Assembly (NCBI GenBank): GCA_024699855.1
Contig: JAMPIQ010000003.1
Span: 3,162,001 to 3,226,000, forward strand
Source of the DNA: Aphelenchoides besseyi
Lineage: Eukaryota > Nematoda > Chromadorea > Rhabditida > Aphelenchoididae
Reading direction: 5' to 3'
Length of the DNA: 64,000 nucleotides
Position numbers and translations under genes: made by a program. Shown one piece after another: positions 1 through 10,455 of this stretch. The notes beneath the pieces are model-generated. The model was not told where the DNA came from. It did no database searches and saw nothing but the letters and a program-made list of their open reading frames with translations. Numbering within the stretch: the first letter of the stretch is position 1; every line of letters starts with the position of its first letter.

Positions 1-1
1 C

Positions 2-534
2 GAAGAGAAACAGTTGGCCGAATTAGCGAAATCACCATTCCAACAAATTTGCGGGTTTCGAATTCTCGGTTACCGGGTAATTTCTTTTAATTGGTTTGTT
101 TCTATTCGATTGAAATTATAGATCTCAACTTTTGACAATCCGAGAATCAAAGGAAAAGAGTGGGGTCGCGATCAAACGGCCGAAACTGTTGATGACGGTA
201 AATTCAGAAGTCCACAGCAGAATGTAATGATGGAGTTCTAGCTTTTGCCGAGTTTCTTGAAGGTCGTCCCGGTTGTTTTCACGAGCTCACCAAAGAGTTT
301 CTTCGACGTATTCGCATCGTAGAGAATTATTTCAATGATCAACAGTCACTTCAATTCTATGCCTCTTCGCTTTTGTTCGTTTATGAAGCCGATCCCGAAC
401 ACGATTTGAACGTAGATTTGCGTATGATCGACTTCTCACATGTCTTTCGTGACCAATCGGTTCGTGACGAAAACTACATCGTCGGTGTTCGCTACATTTC
501 CGACATCTTCAATCGTCTAATCGATCGACAATGA
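2..534 (+). CDS. Inositol polyphosphate kinase (IP6K/IPMK-like), 3' part
   Basis: The 3' end of a gene cut by the left edge. Three exons fit: 2-76, 122-164 and 218-534, with introns of 45 and 53 nt and consistent phase. The first exon gives a CGFRILGYR motif like the CGxxVY core of inositol hexakisphosphate kinases. The last exon gives a segment matching SSLLxVY, then VDLRMIDFSHVF, which matches the conserved (D)xRxIDFAH C-lobe motif of the IPK family, and ends with a GVRYISDIFNRLI helix before TGA. Family members phosphorylate inositol phosphates to make higher phosphates or pyrophosphates, using an N-terminal PxxxDxKxG motif that lies outside this window. The second donor (G|GTCGCG) is weak; a 23-nt intron at 198-220 would also keep frame but is too short. 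I cannot tell IP6K from IPMK without the N-terminus. Confidence 0.75.
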
Positions 535-662
535 ACTCAATTGATCTTCTCTCAATTCTTATGCTCGTTGCTACGTTTCCTAACATTCCTATATCCGTCA
601 AAAACCCTTGCCTTGTTTTAAATCGCGTGCTTTACGCTTTTTAACGCTCATTGTCCGGTTGC

Positions 663-693
663 AATAAACTCAAGCGGCTAAATTTCGTTTATT
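663..693. promoter_or_regulatory. Convergent poly(A) signals
   Basis: AATAAA at 663-668 (plus strand) lies about 130 nt after the stop of the kinase gene. AATAAA on the minus strand at 693-688 lies 25 nt after the stop of the small secreted gene. The two 3' ends therefore nearly abut or overlap. Confidence 0.5.
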
Positions 694-717
694 TTCAACA
701 ACAACAAAACTAAACAA

Positions 718-1168
718 TCAATCTAAATCACCCAAAGCATCAGGATAAGTCCAATGAGCCGGTGGGTGCTTGTAAAAAGTCTTCTTGAATGCATCGTCCT
801 TCTCCTTTTTTTCGTTGTCTTCCGTCAAAAAGTCGATCGATGGAACGTGCTGACGAGCGTACTCCTTCGATTCCTCGTTCCAAATCTTCAGAAACATATC
901 AAGCGCCTTCAATTCCGACGGACTGATCGAAATGTCAAACGGCTCTTCATCGTCCGTTTGTTCTTCAATCTAAACAACGACAATAGCCGACAGTTTGTTA
1001 ACGTCCACTTGCATCAGAATAATCAACAAGCGATTCGGCTCCGTTTCCCGAAAACCAGTCTATGGGTGCCTGAAATGCTCATCGTTTCGAATGGCTACAA
1101 CGACAACAAACCGCGATGATCACAGTCGCTGATACCAACCGCACAAAAACAAACAAATTCACACGCAT
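718..1168 (-). CDS. Small secreted protein, unknown family
   Basis: Three-exon model on the minus strand: 1168-1112, 1069-1013 and 969-718, giving 121 residues. Exon 1 is a signal peptide (MRVNLFVFVRLVSATVIIA, with basic residues and a hydrophobic core). The mature part has an acidic segment (EEQTDDEE) followed by a charged helical region rich in Lys/Glu, and ends PPAHWTYPDALGDLD. No cysteines remain in the mature chain. Intron 1 is 42 nt and ends TTTCAG. Intron 2 appears to be a GC-AG intron (GCAAGT...TTTAG, 43 nt), because only a phase-0 junction keeps the last exon open. I do not recognise the family. The ORF pattern and signal peptide support a real gene; function is unknown. Confidence 0.6.
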
Positions 1169-1699
1169 TTTCAAGAGCAAAACTTAACGAATGATATTGA
1201 AAAACGAGGTTGAGTAAAATTTTGTTTATGCAAATTTTGATCAACATTGTAATAGGAGGTAAAGTCTACGAATTTCAACACTCGAATCTGCTTGTTTTTC
1301 ATCTGTTGTACTCGAAAGATGTGATTTGGACCTTGTGCTCAAATAACCGCAGTTCACGTCAATCACTTCAATTGGCATTTTTAGGCGACAGATAGAAACT
1401 GAAATGGTCAATAAAGTAATTTAATTTAGACGATCGAAATGTTGTTCGCAACTTCACTGAACGTCCACACGAATCGACCGATCTTTGGATACAGACAAAC
1501 TTTACTCGATTCTTATAAGAGGGTTTGAAAGAGTTACTGTCAAAAGAAAGTTCAATATCTGTGCATAGAACTTCGAAAGCGATTGTCCGTTAAACTACAC
1601 GCGCTGTAGTTTGATTTGTCGATTGGTGGTTCGAATAAAAAGAAAACCAACGGGTTTGCTCGGTTTCCATTTTGATTGCTCGTCGTTCTTTTTGCTAAA
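1169..1699. other. Intergenic, divergent promoter region
   Basis: Lies between the divergently transcribed small secreted gene (minus) and MECR (plus). It holds short chance ORFs only; no repeat or RNA gene seen. Confidence 0.5.
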
Positions 1700-2983
1700 A
1701 TGCCGTCTATACACTGTCGTTGTATTCGCTATTGTGCCCACGGTGATCCGAGAAAAGTAATTGAAATCTGTCGATGGTCTTGTTGTTATATTTGTAGGTT
1801 TTATCATTGGAAAACACAGACGTGGATACGAAATTAAGACCAACGGAAGTGGTAAATCGTAGTATTATGGTTCTTTTAATTGTTTTAACGTATTTAGTTA
1901 GTGCGTTGGATTGCATCAAGTGTCTTGCCGTCAGATATTAACATCGTTGAAAATGTCTATTGGAAGAAAAGGCCTGCGCCAGCTTTTTTCGGATCTGAAG
2001 GTTGTGGCGTTGTTGAGAAAGTGAGTTTAAACGCCTATGATCGACTGTTATAGCAATACAGGTTGGATCGGCTGTAAAGTCACTGAAGGTCAGGGATCAT
2101 GTTCTTATGCTTGACACGGAAAAAGGAATTTGGATTGAATACCAAGTGGTTAACGAAAAGTCTCTTTACAAATTCGACAAACGAGTGGATCTCATCACAA
2201 AGACTACTTTTACCGCTAATCCGGCGACCTGTTGGATGATGTTGAAATGTTATGTGAATTTAGTGCCGAACGATTACGTTATTCAGAATGCAGCAAACAG
2301 TGGGATCGGTCGATCTACAATTGAGATTGCCAAAGGTAATGTTACGATTACATTCTCATTTTCTTGTTGCAGCCTGGGGTATCAAAACAATCAACATCGT
2401 TCGCGATCGTCCACAAATCGATGAACTCAAGGCTGAATTGAAAGCGTTGGGTGCAGATTACGTATTCACCGAAGAAGAATTTGAACGAAATGGTCGAAAG
2501 TTTGTAAGTCAACTCGATCGACCATTGCTTTTGGCGCTTAGTGGAACAGGCGGCAAAAGCACATTGCGGTTGGCTGCATGTCTGAGCTACGGTGGAACGA
2601 TAGTTGTATATGGTAACGACGGAATGGTTATTTAGTAATTGGCATTATAGGTGGAATGTCTAAACAACCTCATCAAATAAGCACTAGTGCTTTGGTTTTT
2701 AATGGTATTCAAATGAGAGCTGTTGCAATGGGTGCCACACTTATGCAGCCGAAGAATTTCGAATGGAGAAAACAAATTTTCGATGAACTTCAAGTTTGTT
2801 CACTTTGATCATCTATAAATAGCTTGGAAGTTTTAGCAATTGTGCATTGAAGGAAAGCTCCACGGTCAAGCGGCCGACGTTCATCAGATGAAAGACTTCC
2901 AAATTGCTATTGAACGTTCAATGGCGGGAAAACATCGTAAACAGGTGATTCTTTTGAGTCCTGATGCTGTCAACAAACTATAG
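1700..2983 (+). CDS. MECR: Enoyl-[acyl-carrier-protein] reductase, mitochondrial type (MECR/ETR1-like)
   Basis: Seven exons (1700-1756, 1798-1851, 1898-2020, 2062-2335, 2373-2612, 2651-2793, 2837-2983) join without a phase error into 345 residues. The family reduces trans-2-enoyl thioesters with NADPH in mitochondrial fatty-acid synthesis (type II), feeding lipoate production. Visible signatures: RYCAHGDPRK at the start, LPSDINIVENVYW with the family's conserved Tyr region, GSEGCGVVEKVG, the nucleotide-binding NSGIGRSTIEIAKAWG, the INIVRDRP loop, LSGTGGKSTLRLA, YGGMSKQP, and a C-terminal QLCIEGKLHG / ERSMAGKHRKQVILL block. Length and order match medium-chain dehydrogenase/reductase MECRs (about 350-370 aa). 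Only about ten residues precede the catalytic domain, so no mitochondrial presequence is visible; an upstream exon may be missing, or the protein may be shortened. Confidence 0.92.
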
Positions 2984-5058
2984 ATTTGTAATTTATTTTG
3001 CATATTTACGGAGAGTAAACTTAAAATACATGGTATTTACATCCAAAGAAAAGTGCCCTATTACGATTTTCAGTAGTACAACAACAACATCAATTGTTTA
3101 TGTAACAAACGTTGTGATGAAGTAGTGGAAGAGTTACTATTACACATCATCGACCATTAAGTCAGAATTTATTAGTAATTTACTGACGTGCGAAAGGAAA
3201 ATAAGAACAGAAATAAATCATTTTTTCCCTCGTTCAAAAACTTCTTGAGTTTTTTGATTTCCTTTCGCTGTTGTGCTCAACCAACCTAAATCGGCACAAT
3301 GCAAATAAAGAGTTTAGGTCAGTAATCTCACCAGTTGCTATTTGTTTCTAGGAAAGTGAAAGTTGGCAAAATAGTGGTACTTGTTGATGTTAAGTGCAAT
3401 GTCCAGAGCAGGCTGAATATTGCATCATCAGAACTTGAATTTAGAAATTTGAACATTTCCTTGGTCAACACCTATAAAAAACAGGTTATTTCATGAATCA
3501 ATCAAGTACTTACCAACTTGTGAATGTCACTGAGGAATTGGGTACATTGACATTCGAAGTTTCATCGAGTTTTTGTGTTTGCTTCTGTTCATCGAACCCA
3601 ATTTTCTTTGATCAACACTTGATCCGCTTCGGTTCTCGAATGATATCTTCATAGCGTTTTCAAACAAATGCTTGACCTTATGACCTTTGCTTTGGACACT
3701 TGACTAAAGTCGTTGATGCTTATCTTTGAAAAAATCTCTTCATCATTTGATGTGCGGTATTATTTGTCTTTGAGAGATATCAAGTTAACTTGTTGAAAAG
3801 CAATGTACACTTCACTTCTGTGGTTTTGATGTTATACGAAGTATTTCATGTTGTAGTAAACGCTCGTTTTTATGTTTAATATCGTTGACTGAAATCAAGT
3901 GCCGAAACAAAATCTCCAAAAACTGTTGTGATTTTGGTTGATTGACACAACAACCTTCCAATTCGTATTTTTTGTTACTGAAATATCCATACCAACATCT
4001 GAACCCGTTCTCAACCTCTGACGACTAGTTCACACCTGAAACGTATCGGAAACTCAACTCATTTAGAGTAAACGGAATAAGTAAAGGATGTGGGAAAGAA
4101 ACTCAGGCTTAGCGTTGAAACCAAAAGTGATGTTATACTTTTGCGTAACAGTCATATCGACACGGAATGAATTGAGAACATATCCGAAGCGTCGAAGCTT
4201 GCTATTGGAAAATAACGAAACTGATGATGTTAAGTTGACAACCTTGCATTAAATCCATCACCACAATTAAGATTCGCACGCAATTGGAATTGACATCATT
4301 TTCCATGTTCATGACTTTGGGCATATAGACAGCTAGACAAAATCGGAATACAGCGTGGGAAACAGTTGCAATTCCCGATACAATTATTTTGTAAGTTCTG
4401 AACAACCGTCTCGTGCATTGCTGAGCTTCTGAGATTCCCAGAAGTCTGGAAAACATCGTAAACAAGTAATTCTTGAGTTCTGATGCTGTTAACAAAGGCT
4501 GACTCTGCATCGATTGCACATCCGTGACATTGATTGAAATTTAACACCGACAACTCGTGTCATCACGGAAACGGCAGCGTCAATTCATGTAAATTCTCGC
4601 AAAAGAAACGTTCATCGTTTTGACGTCATTGATCGCCCTCAACCACGTTGATTTTCATCTAGAGGCCTGAGACCCGCACACGTTCCACTAGACGACCTCT
4701 GGATGCAGGTTGCGGTGTTGGAAAAAATAGGAAGCTGGAGTGCGATTGCGCATATTTTACAGAGATTTTCTTTTTTATCTGTTCGGATGAGAATTCTTAA
4801 CACCGCGCCTTGGGTCTCACACCGACTTGGACCTTGTGCTTTTCTCCGGCTTCCCCCACTTGAGCTGTGGTTCTGCAGCTTGTTGTTGTTGTATTGTTAT
4901 TGATCCTTGGTTAAATAAACTCTCTTCGTATCTCGCTTCAGACTCTCAGCTTGAGGACGGGAAATTATCCATCCAACTTTATATAAGAGGGACTTGATCG
5001 TCGTCAGCGCTGAGATCTTGAGAATGCGTCGACGGACTTTGATGCGGTTTTTTTAAAA
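2984..5058. other. Intergenic, repeat-like region
   Basis: AT-rich DNA without a supported gene. The ORFs of up to 105 aa here (for example minus 4519-4202) have no family features or splice structure. It contains a decayed copy of the MECR last exon (4441-4498). Confidence 0.5.
4441..4498 (+). pseudogene. Fragment of MECR last exon
   Basis: About 55 nt closely resemble MECR at 2927-2978. Both contain GGAAAACATCGTAAACA, GTAATTCTT/GTGATTCTT and TGATGCTGTTAAC/TGATGCTGTCAAC. The copy has lost bases after ATTCTT, so its frame runs into a stop. It ends in unrelated sequence. Probably a remnant of a local duplication. Confidence 0.55.
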
Positions 5059-5998
5059 ATGATCAGTGCGTCGACTTATTGGCGGCAAACGCAAATTGGG
5101 CCATGGGAAAAACCTGAATACGAAGATACGAGATGGGTATGAGTTTTAGCGAAATTTGAAATGAAAGGGTTTTTCATGCAAAATTGAGTTTTGCTAAATT
5201 CGAAAGATGCAAATTTTGAATGCAATAAACGTAAAAAGTAAATTGTTATAACATATCAAATTAAAAGAACGTCTATGAGTATCAATAATTTCATCAACTT
5301 CAATAAACGGGATTTTGATGTTCTGCAAGATTATAACATACAAACCTAAACGAGTGAACATTCATTTGTTAGCGTATCAATTTCAAAACATATGTGAACT
5401 GGTAATCGGCGTTGATCATTTAGTTTTACTTGATAGTCGTTGAAAAACGAAGACAATCCGGAGTCGAATTTGGAAGTACCGGTTAACAAAACGACCCAAT
5501 ACACGAACGACGAGTTGATTGAAAGTTGGGCAGCTGGTGGAAAAGTGCTTTATAACAAGTATGTAGTTAAAATATTCGTTTCTATTTTTTGAAATTTAGA
5601 ACGATGTACATGAAGGTTATCGGAAAAACGGCCGTTTTCAACACGAAAAATTCTTCACTCATACGATTCTACTTAAAGAACAACTCGACTGCATACCGTT
5701 TGGTTGTGTGGATTGGCCACTGGAAGGAACTTCATGATTCGGAAAAAATGTAGATCCGATAATCCGACTAGTCAAAGTCTGAAAAACGGTAAGATCTTTT
5801 TCCCCTATTATCACATAGATTTTTTTGCAGATTTAATCTAGTTGACTATACGTTCGACAAGTGACATTAAAAAACGTGATGGCGTCAATTTGACGTTCAA
5901 ACAATTAGTAAACTTGGACACTTTGGAATACTCGGGGATTTTAAGTGCGACGGCCGAAAGTGGGATCTCGAAACATCAGAAGATGGAGTGATCTGTTT
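5059..5998 (+). pseudogene. Broken multi-exon gene of unknown family
   Basis: Coding-like segments: 5059-5136 (ATG, Trp/Glu-rich, ending DTRW before GTATGA), 5434-5559, and 5601-5754 after a clean GTATGT...TTTAG intron. The third reads like a beta-rich small domain (KVIGKTAVF, IRFYLKNNSTAYRLVVWI), which recalls OB-fold single-strand-binding domains, but this is only an impression. After a TAG at 5752 further coding-like stretches occur in shifting frames (RDGVNLTFKQLVNLDTLEYS near 5877-5936). Stops and frame changes suggest decay. It lies just upstream of the Helitron relic; Helitrons sometimes carry single-strand-binding genes, so it may belong to that element, but no direct link is visible. 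Confidence 0.35.
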
Positions 5999-6100
5999 TT
6001 ATCGGTTTTAGGCAAATGCAAATCGAAATATTCGAATAATTAGTCGGATGAAACAGTAGTAAACAAGAGAGGTTATTCTAGTTTACGATGACGAAATGAT

Positions 6101-7117
6101 GGCCGCACAGTTAGCGTGGGTAATGACGTATACGACAACCGTTGTGTTGTTCCGTACAGTCCGTATTTGTTGAAAAGACACAATTGTCATATCAACGTGG
6201 AAACTGTTTCTTTGATTGACAATGTGAATTACCTTTATAAGTACGCCTACAAGGATATGATTCTGCACACTTGGAATTTACTGCAAATTCGGGTAATTTG
6301 AATCATGATGACGTCAAAACTACATGTGTACCTGTGGCGGAGGTTCCGTTGAAGCGGCGTATCGAATCTTCGAGTTGAAGATGCATGACAAAAGCCATTC
6401 TGTTGATCGTCTGCCCACTTACGATCAACACGTCCAAAAGGTTCACAACAGCAAAGAGCACTTTTGTAACGTGGGCGACGGTTAACAGAGCTTCAAAAAC
6501 GAGAACATTCACTTGGAAAATCAACGAACGGTCTTTATCGAGATGAGAATGTACGAACGATCGAGCGGAACAAGTTATCAACAAGAAGACGAAGTTGATG
6601 GATTTTTTGATTTGAACGTTCGTGATGTTGACGCCAACAGACTGACGTACCCGCAGATACCGTCGAGTTATGTGTCGAAAAAGTTGAGTTTTCTGAGAAC
6701 GGAAAAACAGTTATGGCTTTTCGTTGGGAAAAACGAAAGAAACAGTTCAATGTACTGGTCGAATGTATGCAATCTGCCCTTCACAGGCGATCTGTGGTAT
6801 CTTCGGCTGTTGTTATAAAACGTGAAAGAACCCACAAGCTTCACTGATTTTTGACAGTCAATGGTTGTGAATATTCGAATTTCTCTGAGGCTTGTTTGGC
6901 ACTAAACTTGATAGAAGATGATCGAGAGTATATCAAGTGCATGCACGAGGAGGCTGTAGAGGTGTTAAAGCCACGAAAATTGCGAACTTTGTTTGCCAAT
7001 ATTCTCTTTTATTGCAATCCGAAGCAACCTGCAATATTGTGGGAAATATTCAAAGAAAAATTGAGTGAGAACTATGTTTCATGTTTCGATGAACATGTTT
7101 GCGTGTCGGTCTATTAG
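6101..7117 (+). mobile_element. Decayed Helitron, Rep-helicase linker region
   Basis: Translated pieces in three frames follow the order of the Helitron polyprotein between the Rep nuclease and the Pif1-like helicase. They are YDNRCVVPYSPYLLKRHNCH/INVE...YLYKYAYK (6125-6252), SVEAAYRIFELKMHDKSHSVDRLP with DQHVQKV (6340-6440), DEVDGFFDLNVRD...YPQIPSSYV (6588-6680), YLRLLL..VKEPTSF (6799-6850) and VNGCEYSNFSEACLALNLIEDDREY...LRTLFANILFYCNP (6855-7030). Frame changes and in-frame stops (for example TAA at 6816) show it cannot make a protein. The HUH nuclease core, helicase motifs, and the TC and CTRR ends are not visible. Identification rests on remembered family motifs such as NPYLL.KYNCHINVE and YKY.YKG. 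Confidence 0.85.
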
Positions 7118-7219
7118 TCAGTTTTTAGACAGGATAGCCATTGATTTCGATTTTGAAAATAGTCTTCTTTTTAGGTCGTTTCAGCGTTAGCAAGGCGAAT
7201 GACCATATGCACAATCGAA

Positions 7220-7373
7220 GTTTACAATGTGATTCTCGCGTTAAACAGACTTTAGGTTTGCAATTTATTTGATACGTTTGTACATGTATAGAAACAACAA
7301 ACTTATAATACATGGTATTTACATCAAATGAAAAGCGTTCTACTGCGAGTTTTCACCGGTACAACAAGAAACC
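7220..7373 (+). repeat. Copy of the MECR 3' flank
   Basis: Sequence around 7253-7373 resembles the MECR 3' end and flank at about 2975-3095. Shared blocks include AATACATGGTATTTACATC, GAAAAG, and GTACAACAA after similar spacing; the junction TTTAGGTTTGCAATTTATT mirrors TATAGATTTGTAATTTATT. It also overlaps the 3' flank of the receptor gene ending at 7390. Confidence 0.5.
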
Positions 7374-7389
7374 TAATATGTTTAGCAGT

Positions 7390-10300
7390 TTAAAGTAGAA
7401 CGTCACGATCATCCAGAAATCGCAACATCGACGAGTCGCCGTGAATTGTGTATTTGGTTGCCGAATGCAAACGACTTCTAGCCTTCTCTTTGAAACAACT
7501 TAAGAATTCACGCAAAGTGTGGCGATACTGAGAAGAAAGCAATGGATACAGTAAATAGATTGTGTTCGCATTCACAAGGCTCAACAAATCCAATAGATCG
7601 CCTAACGACAAGTAAACAAACTGATGGATATCTGAAATAGGAAGTGTCATATCCATTTCTTTCAAGCAACTATACCGTTCGGATAGAGGCCATTCAAGAT
7701 TGCGAGCGCTCCTTGTGGTAATTCGAGAGCACAGAAAATGGCCAACAAAGCGATCAACATTTTACTCGTTCGATCCGATTGTGATTCGTTACGTCGAGCA
7801 GCCAACGAAGTTCCTGAGGTTATCAAACGACGGCGTTTTCGTGTGATATTCAATCGACGAATGAGCGCGAATGTGAAAACTAGCATCAGAATACATGGTA
7901 TGACTTTGAAAGCAATTCCCGTTAACCTAAAAATGCTCGTCACTAAAATAGCCAGAAAGAACTTCTTTACCATAAGTTGGCTTTGAAGATCCAACAAGTG
8001 TTTAGACTGTTAAACTCGGCCAATCCAACCGTGTACAATTTCTCTCCGTTATCGCCGTCCACTTGGACAATCGAATGAACGAGGAATGTCGGGATACAGA
8101 GAACGACTACACCAAATATCACAGCGCAGAAAATAGGCCTGAAATTGATTTGATTGAAATTGTCTGTTCGATGTGTTTTCAGTGTCTTATTGGATTTTTG
8201 TCGTTTGAGTCTGTAACTCGATTTTCGTGTGTTTTTGTTTCTCAAACTTTCAAGTCAAAAACAAACACCAAGAATGGCAAGAGAACAAGCATCCAATTGA
8301 CTGTTGCCCAATTTAACTCCCACAACCCAATAATTATCCACGGACGAGCTCCTTATGACATCAAATAGCTTCTTGATCAACTACCACTACTCGAAGTTCA
8401 AACCCGATTATGTTTGCGCAATCGAATGTCCAACTAATTGACATCAGTTGGAATGTTTGATTTATTCATGTCGAGATGAACTAATCTGTTGGGTAAAAGA
8501 ACGTCATCGTAACTTTGAAGTCTTTTTGAAAAACAAACATAAACAAAATTGAATTAGCTTCTTAACCCCACAATCGCATTAATCCGCTCATTTTCATCAA
8601 CTCGCGACGAAAAGATTTTGGTCAATTGAGAGCAAAATTGGCCGCGAAATGAATATTCGATTAATTTGTTTTAGTTGACAAACAAAATTCAATTATTCTC
8701 AAGACACATGATACGATTAGATTTCCAGACAAACATCTGTGACCGTGAACCGAAGAACTTTTCAATTATGCTTTGAACTTCAGAGCTCGAAACGCAGTTG
8801 TTTCGGTCTTTCAAATGTTTCTCTTTGGCGTGTACTTTAAATGCTTTGCGGAAGCTTCGGGAAGCGGAACTCAACGTCCTGTTGTTGTCGTCCATTTTTG
8901 GTCACACATTCCTCTTAATCTGATTATCAAATTTTCGTAAAGAGCAGTGTTAGCCAGCCAACAGAACGCACGAACGTGTAGGCGAAATCGGGACTCAATC
9001 ATTCCGTTAATCCCATCGACTTTTAGTTTAGAAGCCGATTTGAAAGACGAAATTCACGTCGACGAAAAGTTGACGTCAATTGTTCGCACGCTCATTCCAG
9101 TGAGAAATGTTTCCCTCGAATTACGGTAGGAATCTGTCTTCGCTATTACTCAATCAATTGCTCACTAGCAGACAGATGAGAACTTTCTTACGATGACGAT
9201 CGTTTCGAAAGTGGTTTCGAATAACCGAGATATTTTTGGACAAAAATTTTAGGCGCAGATTCGAGAATATTTACAATTAAAATGGTTTCTGGTGGAAATC
9301 GGTAGCTGAGCAATTTCATACTTATGATCTCTGTTCATCTCAACCAAAAAAGACATCCGGCGGATTAGAACCCTAAACCTTTCACTGACAGATGATATCT
9401 TTCGGCTTTTTGCAGGGAATCAAGGGTCAAATGTGCACAGAAATCGACCGTCTTATCCGCTGCTCGATACCACGCAGTTGTTGGGCCCACGATTCGTTTA
9501 CGTACTTTCATTGTCTATCGTTCCTGAACGATAGAGTGTGTACAATTGACCGTTAGAATTTGGTCGAACGTGAACTCGGAAATTGAAATCTCGATGGCCA
9601 GAAACGAACACTTGCAAAGGTGTCAATTGAGTGAATGATTAAAAAGGTTCCAAATACGTAAACCGGTGCAAATTTTCAGATCTTCGACCTTTGAAGTCAC
9701 GAAAACTAATCGAATTGCACGCAATTTTTTTGTTCGATCGAGAGGCCGGAAAAGAAGTTTAACTTACGCTGCTGCATTCGGATACATGAGTTTGGAGCCC
9801 AACTTGTCGATCACTTTAACTCGAATAAACGCACAACAAGCAGACAGATATAACGTAATGGTGTGCAGCGCAATTGAGCAAACTAAACGAGTATTCGCTT
9901 AAACGTTTTCGCGATTCCATTTAAACATACCAACGTGTGATAACAGGAAGAAAATCCACGGCAGAGGATACCCGATAGGAGGCGCAGCTAAATCCACCAT
10001 GAAACCAAAACGAACAGTAAAAATGATGTACGAGATCATCGTTAAGATGTCACAACAAGCAATATAGGAAAGCTGAAAGGTTAACATGATGTTTAAACGG
10101 TAGTCGATTTCCAACCAACCAGTCGGTTAACTGCCGATTTGTTTAAAGGGGCCGATCGGAGTACAAGGCAATGAATGAAGTTCATGAAGATGCCAATAAC
10201 GCAAATAAACATAGCAAGGTACTTGTGAATCACTCCATAACGACTGAAAATGCTCGATTAAAAGTGCAAGGAAAAAGTTCTTGTTTCTCCAAATAGCATT

Positions 10301-10455
10301 TGTATTCGATTTTGCAAGAATAACTTCGAATATTTAAAGTAACTACAAACTTACTTTGACAAGACGATGAGACCTTCAAGAAATTGTAGAGTCGTGTTGT
10401 CTGAGAGATCAAAAAGCTCCAACTGCGTATCGCAAATCATGTCCTGGAAAGCCAT
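7390..10455 (-). CDS. Myosuppressin/FMRFamide-type peptide GPCR, paralogue 1
   Basis: Seven exons on the minus strand (10455-10355, 10243-10120, 10072-9931, 9882-9768, 8210-7971, 7926-7676, 7631-7390) join in phase to give 404 residues. TM1 is in KYLAMFICVIGIFMNFIH, TM2 in [20 protein letters not shown]3 in SIALHTITLYLSACCAFIR, TM4 in FCAVIFGVVVLCIPTFLV, TM5 in KVIPCILMLVFTFALI, TM6 in MLIALLAIFCALELPQGALAI, and TM7 in LGDLLDLLSLVNANTIYLLYPLL. The LPQG in TM6 and GD..DLLSL.N in TM7 are typical of the DMSR family of nematode and insect receptors for FMRFamide-like peptides. It acts at the plasma membrane of neurons or muscle. The second intracellular loop is longer than in paralogue 2. The 1.56-kb intron 9767-8211 is far longer than the others (43-111 nt). 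Confidence 0.88.
8689..8895 (-). CDS. Possible small ORF inside receptor intron
   Basis: A 68-codon ORF starting ATG GAC GAC AAC within the long intron of the GPCR gene, same strand. It is Ser/Lys/Arg-rich with no signal peptide or membrane segment. No family recognised; it may be chance. Confidence 0.15.
   Translation of the reverse strand: MDDNNRTLSSASRSFRKAFKVHAKEKHLKDRNNCVSSSEVQSIIEKFFGSRSQMFVWKSNRIMCLENN

Noticed and set aside
198..220. A 23-nt intron in the inositol kinase gene
   Set aside because: It keeps frame but is far shorter than the 40-60 nt introns nearby. A 53-nt intron (165-217) also keeps frame, so the ultra-short version is unnecessary.
10120..10243. Frameshift in TM1 of the first receptor
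   Set aside because: On re-reading the bases the frame is intact (NFIHCLVL) and all seven exons sum to a whole number of codons.
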